This document shows, in pieces, positions 24,477 through 31,513 of a stretch of DNA of 64,000 nucleotides; the stretch's first letter is position 1, and each line of letters opens with the position of its first letter. A program made the translations under genes and the position numbers. Source of the stretch: Candidatus Aminicenantota bacterium (GTDB taxonomy: Bacteria; Acidobacteriota; Aminicenantia; Aminicenantales; Saccharicenantaceae); contig JAPKZD010000010.1 of the NCBI GenBank assembly GCA_026393975.1, positions 62,001 through 126,000 on the forward strand. The letters run 5' to 3'. The notes under the pieces were generated by a model that was not told the origin of the DNA, ran no database searches, and was given only the letters and a program-made list of their open reading frames with translations.

Positions 24477-25892
24477 TTGAGGCACATCAGGGAAACGGAG
24501 CGGTCTGCGTCGGCCCGGCCTGGCCGGCCGGCCCCGGCCTCTGGACTTGGCGCCCGCGAGCCTCCGGGTTATTCGGACTGGCCGGGAGCGCGGAGACTCT
24601 ATAACAGGACCCAGAGGGCTCTGTTCGAGGAGGCGAGCCGGCTCACCGGACGTTTTCCACGAGCCGGCTCGCGCTTCCTCGAGTTGACCGTTCGGCCCCT
24701 GGCCGGCAGTCGGTTGCTGTCCGCGCTTCTCGCCCGTCGCAACCGGCGTGTGTTGCGGGGCCTGAGGTCCTGCCGCAGCTTCCTCGTCGTCCCCGCCATC
24801 CATATCGGCGATGCGGTCCTTTCCCAAGCGGCACTCGCCGCCGTGCGCGACTTCTTCCCGGACGCCCGCTTGGACTACATCGTCCATCCGACGGCTTTCC
24901 CCTTGATCGAAGGCAACGCCGAAGCGACACGGGTGCTCCCGTTCTTCGCCAAAGGGTCCTTTCCCTCCGCCGCCGACATCTCCGCCCTGCGGGATTTGAT
25001 CCGGGACGAACGGTACGACCTGGTCCTCAATTTCGGCCCTCATATCAATGACAGGGACATCGGCTTCCCCGGAACCGGACTGATCAATTTCATGTCGCAC
25101 GCGCCAGCCATGGTCAGGAACGAGCGACGGCCCGCCCTGATCAATCATTTCGCCTTCCAGACATACAAGTTCACCTTCGCCCTGCTGTCCCTCGTGGCCG
25201 CCCCTCGCCGCCCGGAAGGCTTCCCAGGTTTGCGTGTGAACGTTGGGGATGCGGCCGTGGAGGATGCCCAGCGGTTCGTCGCGGAGGCCGGCCTGCCGGC
25301 GGGGATACCGATCATCATGATCAACCCGGATGCGTCCTCCCCATTCACGCGCCTTCCCGAGAAGAAACTGGCCCGGCTGCTGGCGGCCATCGCGCGGCTG
25401 GACGCCGCGATCCTCGTAGGCGCCGGGCACACAGAGGCCGGCATAGGGGAGCGCGTCATCGCGACCCTGCCATCCTCCCTTCGATCGAAGACGATCCTCG
25501 TCCCGGCCAACCTGAGCCTCGAGGCCTATACGGCGCTCATCGACCTCTGCGACGTTTTTGTGACGGGGGATACGGGCCCGATGCATCTGGCCGCCGCCCG
25601 GAAATTTTCCCGGTCGGGACGGCACGACTTCCGCAACCAGACAGGCGTGCTGTCGATCTTCGGCGCCACGCCCGGGCGGATGTCCGGATACGATTCCTTC
25701 CGGCCGGGCTACCTGCCGGCGAATCAGGAGGCCCCGTCCTGGTCCTACACGGCCGGGAGCCCCTGCCGGAATATCACCTGCGTGAACAAGATCTTCAAGA
25801 CCTGCCGCGACGTCCGCTGCTTCGACGATATCGACATCGAGGCCTTGGTTGGACTGATCGAGGATTATCTGGAGAGCGCGGCCCGCCGATGA
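24477..25892 (+). CDS. Glycosyltransferase family 9 (ADP-heptose transferase-like)
   Basis: A 471-residue protein; GT9 enzymes transfer L-glycero-D-manno-heptose from ADP-heptose to LPS core or other acceptors at the inner membrane. Seen: an Arg-rich N-terminal extension of about 95 residues, the first Rossmann half starting FLVVPAIHIGDAVLSQAAL, the second half with IIMINPDASSPFTRLPEKK, and the donor-site motif CDVFVTGDTGPMHLAAA. C-terminal cysteines (PCRNITC, KTCRDVRC) resemble those in some GT9 members. The start is a TTG (MRHIRETE) next to AGAGGCGG; no ATG lies nearby upstream. ATGA overlap with the next gene. The coding of HldE and GmhB downstream supports a heptose donor. Confidence 0.85.
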   Translation: MRHIRETERSASARPGRPAPASGLGAREPPGYSDWPGARRLYNRTQRALFEEASRLTGRFPRAGSRFLELTVRPLAGSRLLSALLARRNRRVLRGLRSCRSFLVVPAIHIGDAVLSQAALAAVRDFFPDARLDYIVHPTAFPLIEGNAEATRVLPFFAKGSFPSAADISALRDLIRDERYDLVLNFGPHINDRDIGFPGTGLINFMSHAPAMVRNERRPALINHFAFQTYKFTFALLSLVAAPRRPEGFPGLRVNVGDAAVEDAQRFVAEAGLPAGIPIIMINPDASSPFTRLPEKKLARLLAAIARLDAAILVGAGHTEAGIGERVIATLPSSLRSKTILVPANLSLEAYTALIDLCDVFVTGDTGPMHLAAARKFSRSGRHDFRNQTGVLSIFGATPGRMSGYDSFRPGYLPANQEAPSWSYTAGSPCRNITCVNKIFKTCRDVRCFDDIDIEALVGLIEDYLESAARR

Positions 25893-26554
25893 AAAATCTC
25901 TATCTTTTTCTGCTGGCCGTCGGCTTGGGTTTCGTCGCGGCGATCCCCATCGGCGGCTCCCAGATCGAGGCGGCGAAAAGGGCCATCTACGGGCATCTGC
26001 GGGCCGCCTGGATGGTCGTCCTCGGCTCCGTTTCCTCGGACATCATGTACGGCGTCATCGCCCTCTTCGGGGTTGCTCCCTTCCTGGAAATTCCCTGGGC
26101 CATGGCCGTTTTCAGCGCCGTTGGGGCTGTCGTCCTCTGGGTCCTGGCCTACCTGGCGCTCCGCGAGAGCAAGAAGCCCCACCACCTGCGGTTGGACATG
26201 AACTCGCTGAAAAGCAAGCGCTGGGCCTACGTTGCGGGATTCTCCCTGGCGGTCACCAACCCGCCCATGATCCTCATCTGGCTCTACGGCGTGACACTGG
26301 CCAAGCACCTTGGCCTGGCCACTCCGTTCACGGCCCAGGCCAAGGCGATCTTCATCTCGGGTGGCGCGCTGGGGCTTGGAGCGTATCTGGCGGGGCTTTC
26401 GCTGGTGATGTATCGCATCAAGCACTTCATCCCCTTGAAGGCGATCGAGAAAGTCAATTATTGGCTGGGAATCGGCCTTTTTGTCTTGTCCTTCTTTTTC
26501 GTCTATAATTTTATCAGGATCATCTCTAAGCTGGGATCGGCGGTGAGGCTATGA
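25889..26554 (+). CDS. LysE-family membrane exporter
   Basis: A 221-residue integral membrane protein with about six hydrophobic segments: residues 4-26, 40-62, 70-93, 116-140, 150-175 and 190-215. The N-terminal GLGFVAAIPIGGSQIEAAKRA corresponds to the LysE/RhtB signature region with the small-residue/Pro motif. Family members export amino acids or other small solutes. Here it is coupled by ATGA overlaps to the GT9 gene upstream and to hldE downstream, so all three are translated together; this suggests a heptose-pathway or envelope-related substrate rather than an amino acid. That idea is purely contextual. Length is normal for the family. Confidence 0.85.
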   Translation: MKNLYLFLLAVGLGFVAAIPIGGSQIEAAKRAIYGHLRAAWMVVLGSVSSDIMYGVIALFGVAPFLEIPWAMAVFSAVGAVVLWVLAYLALRESKKPHHLRLDMNSLKSKRWAYVAGFSLAVTNPPMILIWLYGVTLAKHLGLATPFTAQAKAIFISGGALGLGAYLAGLSLVMYRIKHFIPLKAIEKVNYWLGIGLFVLSFFFVYNFIRIISKLGSAVRL

Positions 26555-28032
26555 CAACCGTCTTCACGAACGGCTGCTTCGATGTGCTCCATCCGGGGCA
26601 CGTCGACCTGCTGGAGCGGGCCCGGAGCCTGGGCGACCGCCTGGTCGTGGGCTTGAACAGCGACGCTTCGGTCCGCGCCCTCAAAGGGCCTGGCCGACCG
26701 CTCGTTCCTCAGGAGGAGCGCGCCTTGATGCTGCGCTCGCTCCGCTCGGTCGACGAGGTCATCATTTTTGACGAACCGACGCCTGAGCGGCTCATCGAGG
26801 AGCTGTCGCCGGACGTCCTCGTCAAGGGCGGGGATTGGCCGGTCGACCGGATCGTCGGGGCCGCGGCCGTTCTCCGCCGGGGCGGCCGGGTGATCTCGCT
26901 TCCCTTCCGGCTGCCGTACTCCACAACCGGCCTCGTCGAGCGGATCACAGCGTCCTCTCATCCGTTCCCGGCGGCCGCCGTCCGTCCGGGTTCGCCGACG
27001 CCCGGGATCCTGGATTCTTTCCGGGGGAGGAGGGTCCTCGTCCTCGGCGATATCATGCTGGACCGCTACTGGTTCGGGACGGTGAACCGGATCTCGCCAG
27101 AAGCCCCCGTCCCCATCATCAAAAAACGCGGCAACGCGCTCGCTCCCGGCGGCTCCGCCAATGTCGCCGCCAACATCGCCTCTCTCGGAGGCGTCCCCAT
27201 TCTCGTCGGCACGATCGGGGGCGACGATGCCGGCCGCGAGCTGAGGGGCATCCTGGAAGAACGGGGGATCGGCCTGGAGCATCTGATCGTCGAAGCGGGC
27301 CGGCCCACGACCATCAAAACACGGATCATCGCCCAAAATCAGCAGGTCGTCAGGGTGGACGAAGAGGAGACCGCTCCGGCCGGTCCATCCATCCTGGCGC
27401 GAATAGCCGAGACGATCGGCGCTCTTCTCTCTTCCGTCGACATCCTGGTCATCTCCGATTACGCCAAAGGCTTGGTTCTTCCGGAACTGGCCGGTCAGGT
27501 CATCCGGATGGCCCATGACCGGGAGCGTCGCGTGATCGTCGATTCCAAGGCCGCGGACTATTCCTCCTTCAAGGGGGCATACCTGTTGACTCCCAATCGG
27601 ACGGAAGCGGCGGCGGCGGCCGGGGTCGCCCCCGACCGGCCCGACAGCGTTATCGTTGCCGGGACCCGGCTGCTCGAGGCCCTGGAGGTCGAGGCCGTGC
27701 TTATCACCCAGAGTGAAGAGGGCATGACGCTGTTCGAACGGGGTTGCGACCCGGTGATTTTTCCGACGCGGGCCCGGACCGTGTACGACGTGACCGGGGC
27801 CGGCGATACGGTGGTCGCGACGATCGGCCTGGCTCTGGCGGCGGGCGCGAGTCTCGCCGTCACGGTCGAGCTAGCCAACCTGGCCGCCGGGATCGCCGTG
27901 GAACACGTCGGGACGTCGGCCATCACCGGAGACCAGCTCCGCCGTGCGCTCCGGGACGGCCGTCTCCGGAAAGGGCCGACCCCAGAAGACCCCATCGCCA
28001 AGAAAGGCCTGATGCCGCGACAGAATGCCTAA
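26551..28032 (+). CDS. hldE: Bifunctional heptose kinase/adenylyltransferase with swapped domain order
   Basis: A 493-residue enzyme combining both HldE activities: phosphorylation of D-glycero-D-manno-heptose 7-phosphate and ADP transfer to heptose 1-phosphate. The nucleotidyltransferase comes first (residues 1-135: FTNGCFDVLHPGHVDLL, LNSDASVRALKG, SPDVLVKGGDWP). The PfkB kinase comes second (about 152-470: LGDIMLDRYWFG, RISPEAPVPI, PGGSANVAANIASLGG, DVTGAGDTVVAT). In E. coli HldE the order is kinase then transferase, so this protein is permuted. The ATG overlaps the lysE stop (ATGA), and gmhB starts 8 bases before its stop. Cytoplasmic. GmhA and HldD are not in the window. Confidence 0.92.
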   Translation: MTTVFTNGCFDVLHPGHVDLLERARSLGDRLVVGLNSDASVRALKGPGRPLVPQEERALMLRSLRSVDEVIIFDEPTPERLIEELSPDVLVKGGDWPVDRIVGAAAVLRRGGRVISLPFRLPYSTTGLVERITASSHPFPAAAVRPGSPTPGILDSFRGRRVLVLGDIMLDRYWFGTVNRISPEAPVPIIKKRGNALAPGGSANVAANIASLGGVPILVGTIGGDDAGRELRGILEERGIGLEHLIVEAGRPTTIKTRIIAQNQQVVRVDEEETAPAGPSILARIAETIGALLSSVDILVISDYAKGLVLPELAGQVIRMAHDRERRVIVDSKAADYSSFKGAYLLTPNRTEAAAAAGVAPDRPDSVIVAGTRLLEALEVEAVLITQSEEGMTLFERGCDPVIFPTRARTVYDVTGAGDTVVATIGLALAAGASLAVTVELANLAAGIAVEHVGTSAITGDQLRRALRDGRLRKGPTPEDPIAKKGLMPRQNA

Positions 28033-28591
28033 AGCCGCTGTTTTTCTCGACCGGGACGGGGTGATCAACAGGGATCGCTCTGACTACGTGAAATCCTGGG
28101 AGGAATTCGAGTTCCTGCCGGGCGTCCTGGAAGCGTTCCGCGTGCTGGCGTTGGGGCTGCATCAGGTCGTCGTCATCAGTAACCAGTCCTGCATTGGGCG
28201 GGGTCTCGTGGGCCGGGCGATGGTAGACGAGATCCACGCCTGCATGACGGAGGCCGTCCGCCGGAGCGGCGGGCGGATCGACGCCGTTTACTATTGCCCC
28301 CACCGTCCGGACGAGGACTGCCCGTGCCGCAAGCCCCGGCCCGGCTTGATTTTGAAGGCCGCCCGCGAACTCGACATCGACCTCGCCGCCTCCTGGCTCG
28401 TCGGCGATGACCTGAGGGATTTGGAGACCGCTAAGGCGGCGGGAGTCCGGCCCGTCCTGGTGCGCACGGGGCACGGCCGGGATCTCCCCGAAACCCGGCT
28501 GGCCCGAGTGTCCTATCCCTTTGACGTCTTCGAAGACCTCTTCGAGGCCGTGACGCGCCTCGGCGAAGGCCGCGTCTCCTCGAGGTCGTAG
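28025..28591 (+). CDS. gmhB: D-glycero-D-manno-heptose 1,7-bisphosphate 7-phosphatase
   Basis: A 188-residue HAD phosphatase of the histidinol-phosphatase/GmhB type that removes the 7-phosphate before the adenylylation step. Nucleophile Asp9 and acid Asp11 lie in VFLDRDGVINRD; the structural zinc site is CPHRPDEDCPCRKP (C-x-H...C-x-C), and the magnesium-binding tail is WLVGDDLRDLETAKAAG. It overlaps hldE by 8 bases, so it is translationally coupled. It completes three consecutive steps of ADP-heptose synthesis with the bifunctional HldE. Its 3' end overlaps the convergent ino1 gene by 79 bases. Confidence 0.93.
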   Translation: MPKAAVFLDRDGVINRDRSDYVKSWEEFEFLPGVLEAFRVLALGLHQVVVISNQSCIGRGLVGRAMVDEIHACMTEAVRRSGGRIDAVYYCPHRPDEDCPCRKPRPGLILKAARELDIDLAASWLVGDDLRDLETAKAAGVRPVLVRTGHGRDLPETRLARVSYPFDVFEDLFEAVTRLGEGRVSSRS

Positions 28592-29907
28592 TAGTAGTCG
28601 AGCCCGGTGTGGTGGATGAGTTCCTCACGCATCAGGTAGCGCAGCGTGTTCAGGAGCTTGATCCGCTGGACGAAGAGATCGTTCTCGGCGTAGAGGCCTT
28701 CCCGGACCATGGGGCTCTTGAAATAGAAGGACAGCCATTCCTGGATACCGCCCATTTTGGCCCGCGCGGCCAGGTCGGTGAATAGGATGAGATCGAGCAC
28801 GACGGGCGCGGCCAAGATGGAATCGCGGCAGAGGAAGTTGACCTTGATCTGCATCGGATAGTCCATCCAGCCGTAGATGTCGATGTTGTCCCACGACTCC
28901 TTGTTGTCGCCCCGGGGGGGATAGTAGTTGATCTTGACCTTGTGGTAGAAATCGCCATAGAGCTCCGGGTACAGGTCCGGCCTCAAGATGGTGTCCAGGA
29001 CGCCGAGCTTGGAGATCTCCTTGGAGCGGAACGACTCGGGGTTGTCGAGGACCTCGCCGTCCCGGTTGCCGAGGATGTTCGTCGAGAACCAGCCCGAGAT
29101 CCCCAGCAGGCGGGCTGCGAAACCGGGCGCGAGGATGGTTTTCATCAGGGTCTGGCCCGTTTTGAAGTCCTTGCCGCAGACGGGCACGCGGTTTTCGCCG
29201 GCCAGCTCGAGGAACGCCGGGCAATCCGTGGTGATGTGAGGGGCTCCGTTGATGTAGGGGATCCCCATCTTCAGCGCCGCGTAGGCGTAGATCTGGCTGG
29301 GGCTGATGTCCGGGGAACTCGTCTTGAGGCCGGCCTCGAAGTTCTTGACGGAGGCGTGGACCCGACGGGCCTCCCGGTAGGCCTCGGTCGAAGCCGTCCA
29401 GCACATGACTAGCCGCGACGTCCGGTGCTGCGTGCGGAAAGCGTCGATGTCCTTCATTAACATCCCGGCCAGGTCCATCTTCGTCGCGCCCTTCTTGACG
29501 TGACGGCCGTCGAGGTTCTGGACGAATTTCCTATCGAAGACCGCGGGCATCGGCTCGATCGCTTCGAGTTCCTCCCGGACCGCCTCGATGTGCTCCGGCG
29601 TCAAGACCTTGGCCTTGCGGGCCGCCAGGTAGGCGGAGTCGGGGAAGCAATCCCATCCTCCGAAGACCATGTCGGCGAGGTCGGTCAGGCCGATGAAGTC
29701 TTTGATGAGCTCGAAACGGCGATCGGTCCTCTTCCCCAGCCGGATCTTCCCCATCTGGGTCAGCGAGCCGACCGGGCGGGCGAGCCCCTTGCGGGCGGAG
29801 AACAGGCCGGTCAGCAGGGTCGAGGCCACGGCCCCGATGCCGGGCATCAAGACGCCGAGCTTGCCCCGGGCCGGCGCGATATCTTTGCCTCTCAGGATTT
29901 CGGGCAT
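28513..29907 (-). CDS. ino1: Inositol-3-phosphate synthase
   Basis: A 464-residue NAD-dependent enzyme that converts glucose 6-phosphate to 1L-myo-inositol 1-phosphate. The N-terminal Rossmann fold begins KLGVLMPGIGAVASTLLTG. Further family motifs are VMCWTASTEAY, YAALKMGIPYINGAPH, PVCGKDFKTGQTLMKT and the catalytic Lys region KVKINYYPPRGDNKE, then YPMQIKVNFLCRDS. Length fits bacterial/eukaryotic-like MIPS. The last 20 or so residues (RPSPRRVTASKRSSKTSKG) are Lys/Arg/Ser-rich and encoded in the stretch antisense to gmhB, so may be a frame extension. SD AAGGAG lies 9 bases before the ATG. It is 25 bases downstream of the CDP-alcohol phosphatidyltransferase gene, forming one operon. Confidence 0.93.
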   Translation of the reverse strand: MPEILRGKDIAPARGKLGVLMPGIGAVASTLLTGLFSARKGLARPVGSLTQMGKIRLGKRTDRRFELIKDFIGLTDLADMVFGGWDCFPDSAYLAARKAKVLTPEHIEAVREELEAIEPMPAVFDRKFVQNLDGRHVKKGATKMDLAGMLMKDIDAFRTQHRTSRLVMCWTASTEAYREARRVHASVKNFEAGLKTSSPDISPSQIYAYAALKMGIPYINGAPHITTDCPAFLELAGENRVPVCGKDFKTGQTLMKTILAPGFAARLLGISGWFSTNILGNRDGEVLDNPESFRSKEISKLGVLDTILRPDLYPELYGDFYHKVKINYYPPRGDNKESWDNIDIYGWMDYPMQIKVNFLCRDSILAAPVVLDLILFTDLAARAKMGGIQEWLSFYFKSPMVREGLYAENDLFVQRIKLLNTLRYLMREELIHHTGLDYYYDLEETRPSPRRVTASKRSSKTSKG

Positions 29908-29932
29908 GATCGGGACTCCTTAAAATAGGACG

Positions 29933-30634
29933 TTAAATCTCTTGCGGCGGGGGCTCCGACGGCCGCTCGATGATCCAGAAACGGACGAAGCGATAGATGA
30001 TGTTGAGGACAGGCACGCAGAGCAGAATGGAGATCACCAGGTCCAAGCGGTTGAGCAGCGAAAAGACGAGGATCCCCAGGTAGACGAGGCCCCGGAACTC
30101 GCCGCTGGCGCCCGAGCCCGACTGGAGCTTCTGGTATTCCCGTTCCAGATAATAGAGGAGGATCTGCAGCATGTAGGCGGCGAGCCCGAAGAGGCCCAGG
30201 ATGTAGAAGCCGAGCCTTCCCGATTGGCGATAGTAGCCCGTCGCCATGGCCCCCAGGACCAGAAAATCTGTGACCCGGTCGAGATAGAGGTCGAAATAGG
30301 CGCCGAACCGCGTGCAGAGGTTCTTGGAGCGGGCGAGCATCCCGTCGGCCCCGTCGAGAAGGGTGCCGGCATAGATCATGATGCCGGCGAGGATGAAGCT
30401 TCGGTGGGTCCCCCCGAGAAAAAAGAGCGCCCCGGCCGTGCCCAGGACGAACGCCGCTAGCGTAAGATGGTTCGGCTGGAGGTTCATTTTCAGGGCCGCC
30501 CGGACGATCAGGGCGGCGACGGGGCGGTTGACGAGCCTGTCGAGCTCGATGAATTTGGGAAGATGAGAGGGCGAGGATGGCTTCAAAGATTTCTTGAAGT
30601 CGAAGTCCGGAGCGGCGTCCGTTTTGTCCAACAT
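29933..30634 (-). CDS. CDP-alcohol phosphatidyltransferase family protein
   Basis: A 233-residue membrane enzyme that joins a CDP-activated group to an alcohol. The complete family motif is visible: D94-x2-D97-G98-x2-A101-R102-x8-G111-x3-D115-x3-D119 in LLDGADGMLAR...GAYFDLYLD. About six hydrophobic helices follow from residue 36 on. With ino1 immediately downstream it may be a phosphatidylinositol-phosphate synthase (CDP-diacylglycerol plus inositol phosphate), or a DIPP-synthase-like enzyme using CDP-inositol made by the 31510 gene product. The ATG at 30634 is chosen: the upstream track ATG (30643) lies within the TATAAT promoter element. The mRNA is predicted leaderless. Confidence 0.88.
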   Translation of the reverse strand: MLDKTDAAPDFDFKKSLKPSSPSHLPKFIELDRLVNRPVAALIVRAALKMNLQPNHLTLAAFVLGTAGALFFLGGTHRSFILAGIMIYAGTLLDGADGMLARSKNLCTRFGAYFDLYLDRVTDFLVLGAMATGYYRQSGRLGFYILGLFGLAAYMLQILLYYLEREYQKLQSGSGASGEFRGLVYLGILVFSLLNRLDLVISILLCVPVLNIIYRFVRFWIIERPSEPPPQEI

Positions 30635-30641
30635 GGGCCCC

Positions 30642-30671
30642 ATTATACCACCGGGATTCAGGGTTTTACAA
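30642..30671 (-). promoter_or_regulatory. Leaderless promoter for the CDP-alcohol transferase-ino1 operon
   Basis: Minus strand: TTGTAA (30671-30666), 18-base spacer, perfect TATAAT (30647-30642), then only 7 bases (GGGGCCC region) to the ATG at 30634. Transcription would begin at or within a base or two of the A of the start codon. Confidence 0.7.
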
Positions 30672-30682
30672 ACCGGCCGACC

Positions 30683-30711
30683 TTGCCGTCCCTGCGGCCT
30701 TGGCCTATAAT
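30683..30711 (+). promoter_or_regulatory. Sigma-70-type promoter for the methyltransferase operon
   Basis: TTGCCG (30683-30688), 17-base spacer, perfect TATAAT (30706-30711). It is back to back with the leaderless promoter, about 35 bases between the two cores, so one regulator could control both directions. Leader about 28 bases with AAAGGATG. Confidence 0.75.
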
Positions 30712-30745
30712 GAGAAACTTATTAAGCCAATAAAAGGATGCCCAT

Positions 30746-31513
30746 ATGAAGAACCGGAGCCTAGGGCGTTTTGCTCCCGCCTGCTGGGGCCGCTCCTTCA
30801 GCCGTCTTAATTTCCGCCGCGTCGAAGAAGGCAACGTCATCCTCCGTTGGCTGGACCCCGGGGCGGGGGAGCGGGTCCTCGACGTCGGGTGCGGCGACGG
30901 CTATTACGATTGGCGGATCAGCCGGAAGGGAGCGCACGTCACGGGGATCGACCTCCATGAGAAGCGGCTGGCCTTCGCCCGAAAGCACTACAAGAACGGC
31001 CGGACGGAGTTCCTGGCCATGGACGCCGAAAAGGCGGACTTTCCGGATGGCTCGTTCGACAAGGCCCTGAGCCTGTGCGTCATGGAGCACCTGGGGGACG
31101 ACGAGCGGGTCATGCGGAACGTCTCCCGGGCCCTGAAGCCCGGCGGCCGGTTCACCTTTTCGGCCGACAGCCTGTCGAACGCCGAGATCAGGCCGGAAGA
31201 AAGGGAGCGCCACCGGCGGCGCTACGCGGTAAAAACGTTCTACACGGAAGACATCGTGCGGGAGAAGCTCTCTCGCGGCGGCTTCGATATCGAAGAAACG
31301 GGCTATGTCCTGTCCACGCCCGGCGCCCTGAGGCTCGTCCGGATTTCCTGGAAGCTCGATGACTTCCCTGCGGCGCTCATCCCCCTCCGCTTCCTGGGCT
31401 ACCTCGTCCTGGGCGCCGTCTGGAAAGCCACTGCGGTTTTCCGCGGCGGGAAGCGGGGATCTGCAACGTGCGGGCTGACTATTCTCGTCCGGGCCAGAAA
31501 GCGGGCCGCGTGA
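30746..31513 (+). CDS. Class I SAM-dependent methyltransferase
   Basis: A 255-residue protein of the UbiE/Coq5-like methyltransferase_11 group. SAM-binding motif I is VLDVGCGDGYYDW (about residues 44-56), the acidic end of beta2 is GIDLHEKRLAFA, motif II FLAMDAEKADFPDGSFD, then LSLCVMEHL and ALKPGGRFTFS. The C-terminal 50 residues are hydrophobic (IPLRFLGYLVLGAVW), suggesting membrane association and a lipid or lipid-linked substrate. It starts a plus-strand operon with the nucleotidyltransferase-flippase gene (GTGA overlap) and diverges from the inositol operon. The substrate is unknown; methylation of an inositol or other lipid headgroup is an inference from position only. Confidence 0.82.
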   Translation: MKNRSLGRFAPACWGRSFSRLNFRRVEEGNVILRWLDPGAGERVLDVGCGDGYYDWRISRKGAHVTGIDLHEKRLAFARKHYKNGRTEFLAMDAEKADFPDGSFDKALSLCVMEHLGDDERVMRNVSRALKPGGRFTFSADSLSNAEIRPEERERHRRRYAVKTFYTEDIVREKLSRGGFDIEETGYVLSTPGALRLVRISWKLDDFPAALIPLRFLGYLVLGAVWKATAVFRGGKRGSATCGLTILVRARKRAA

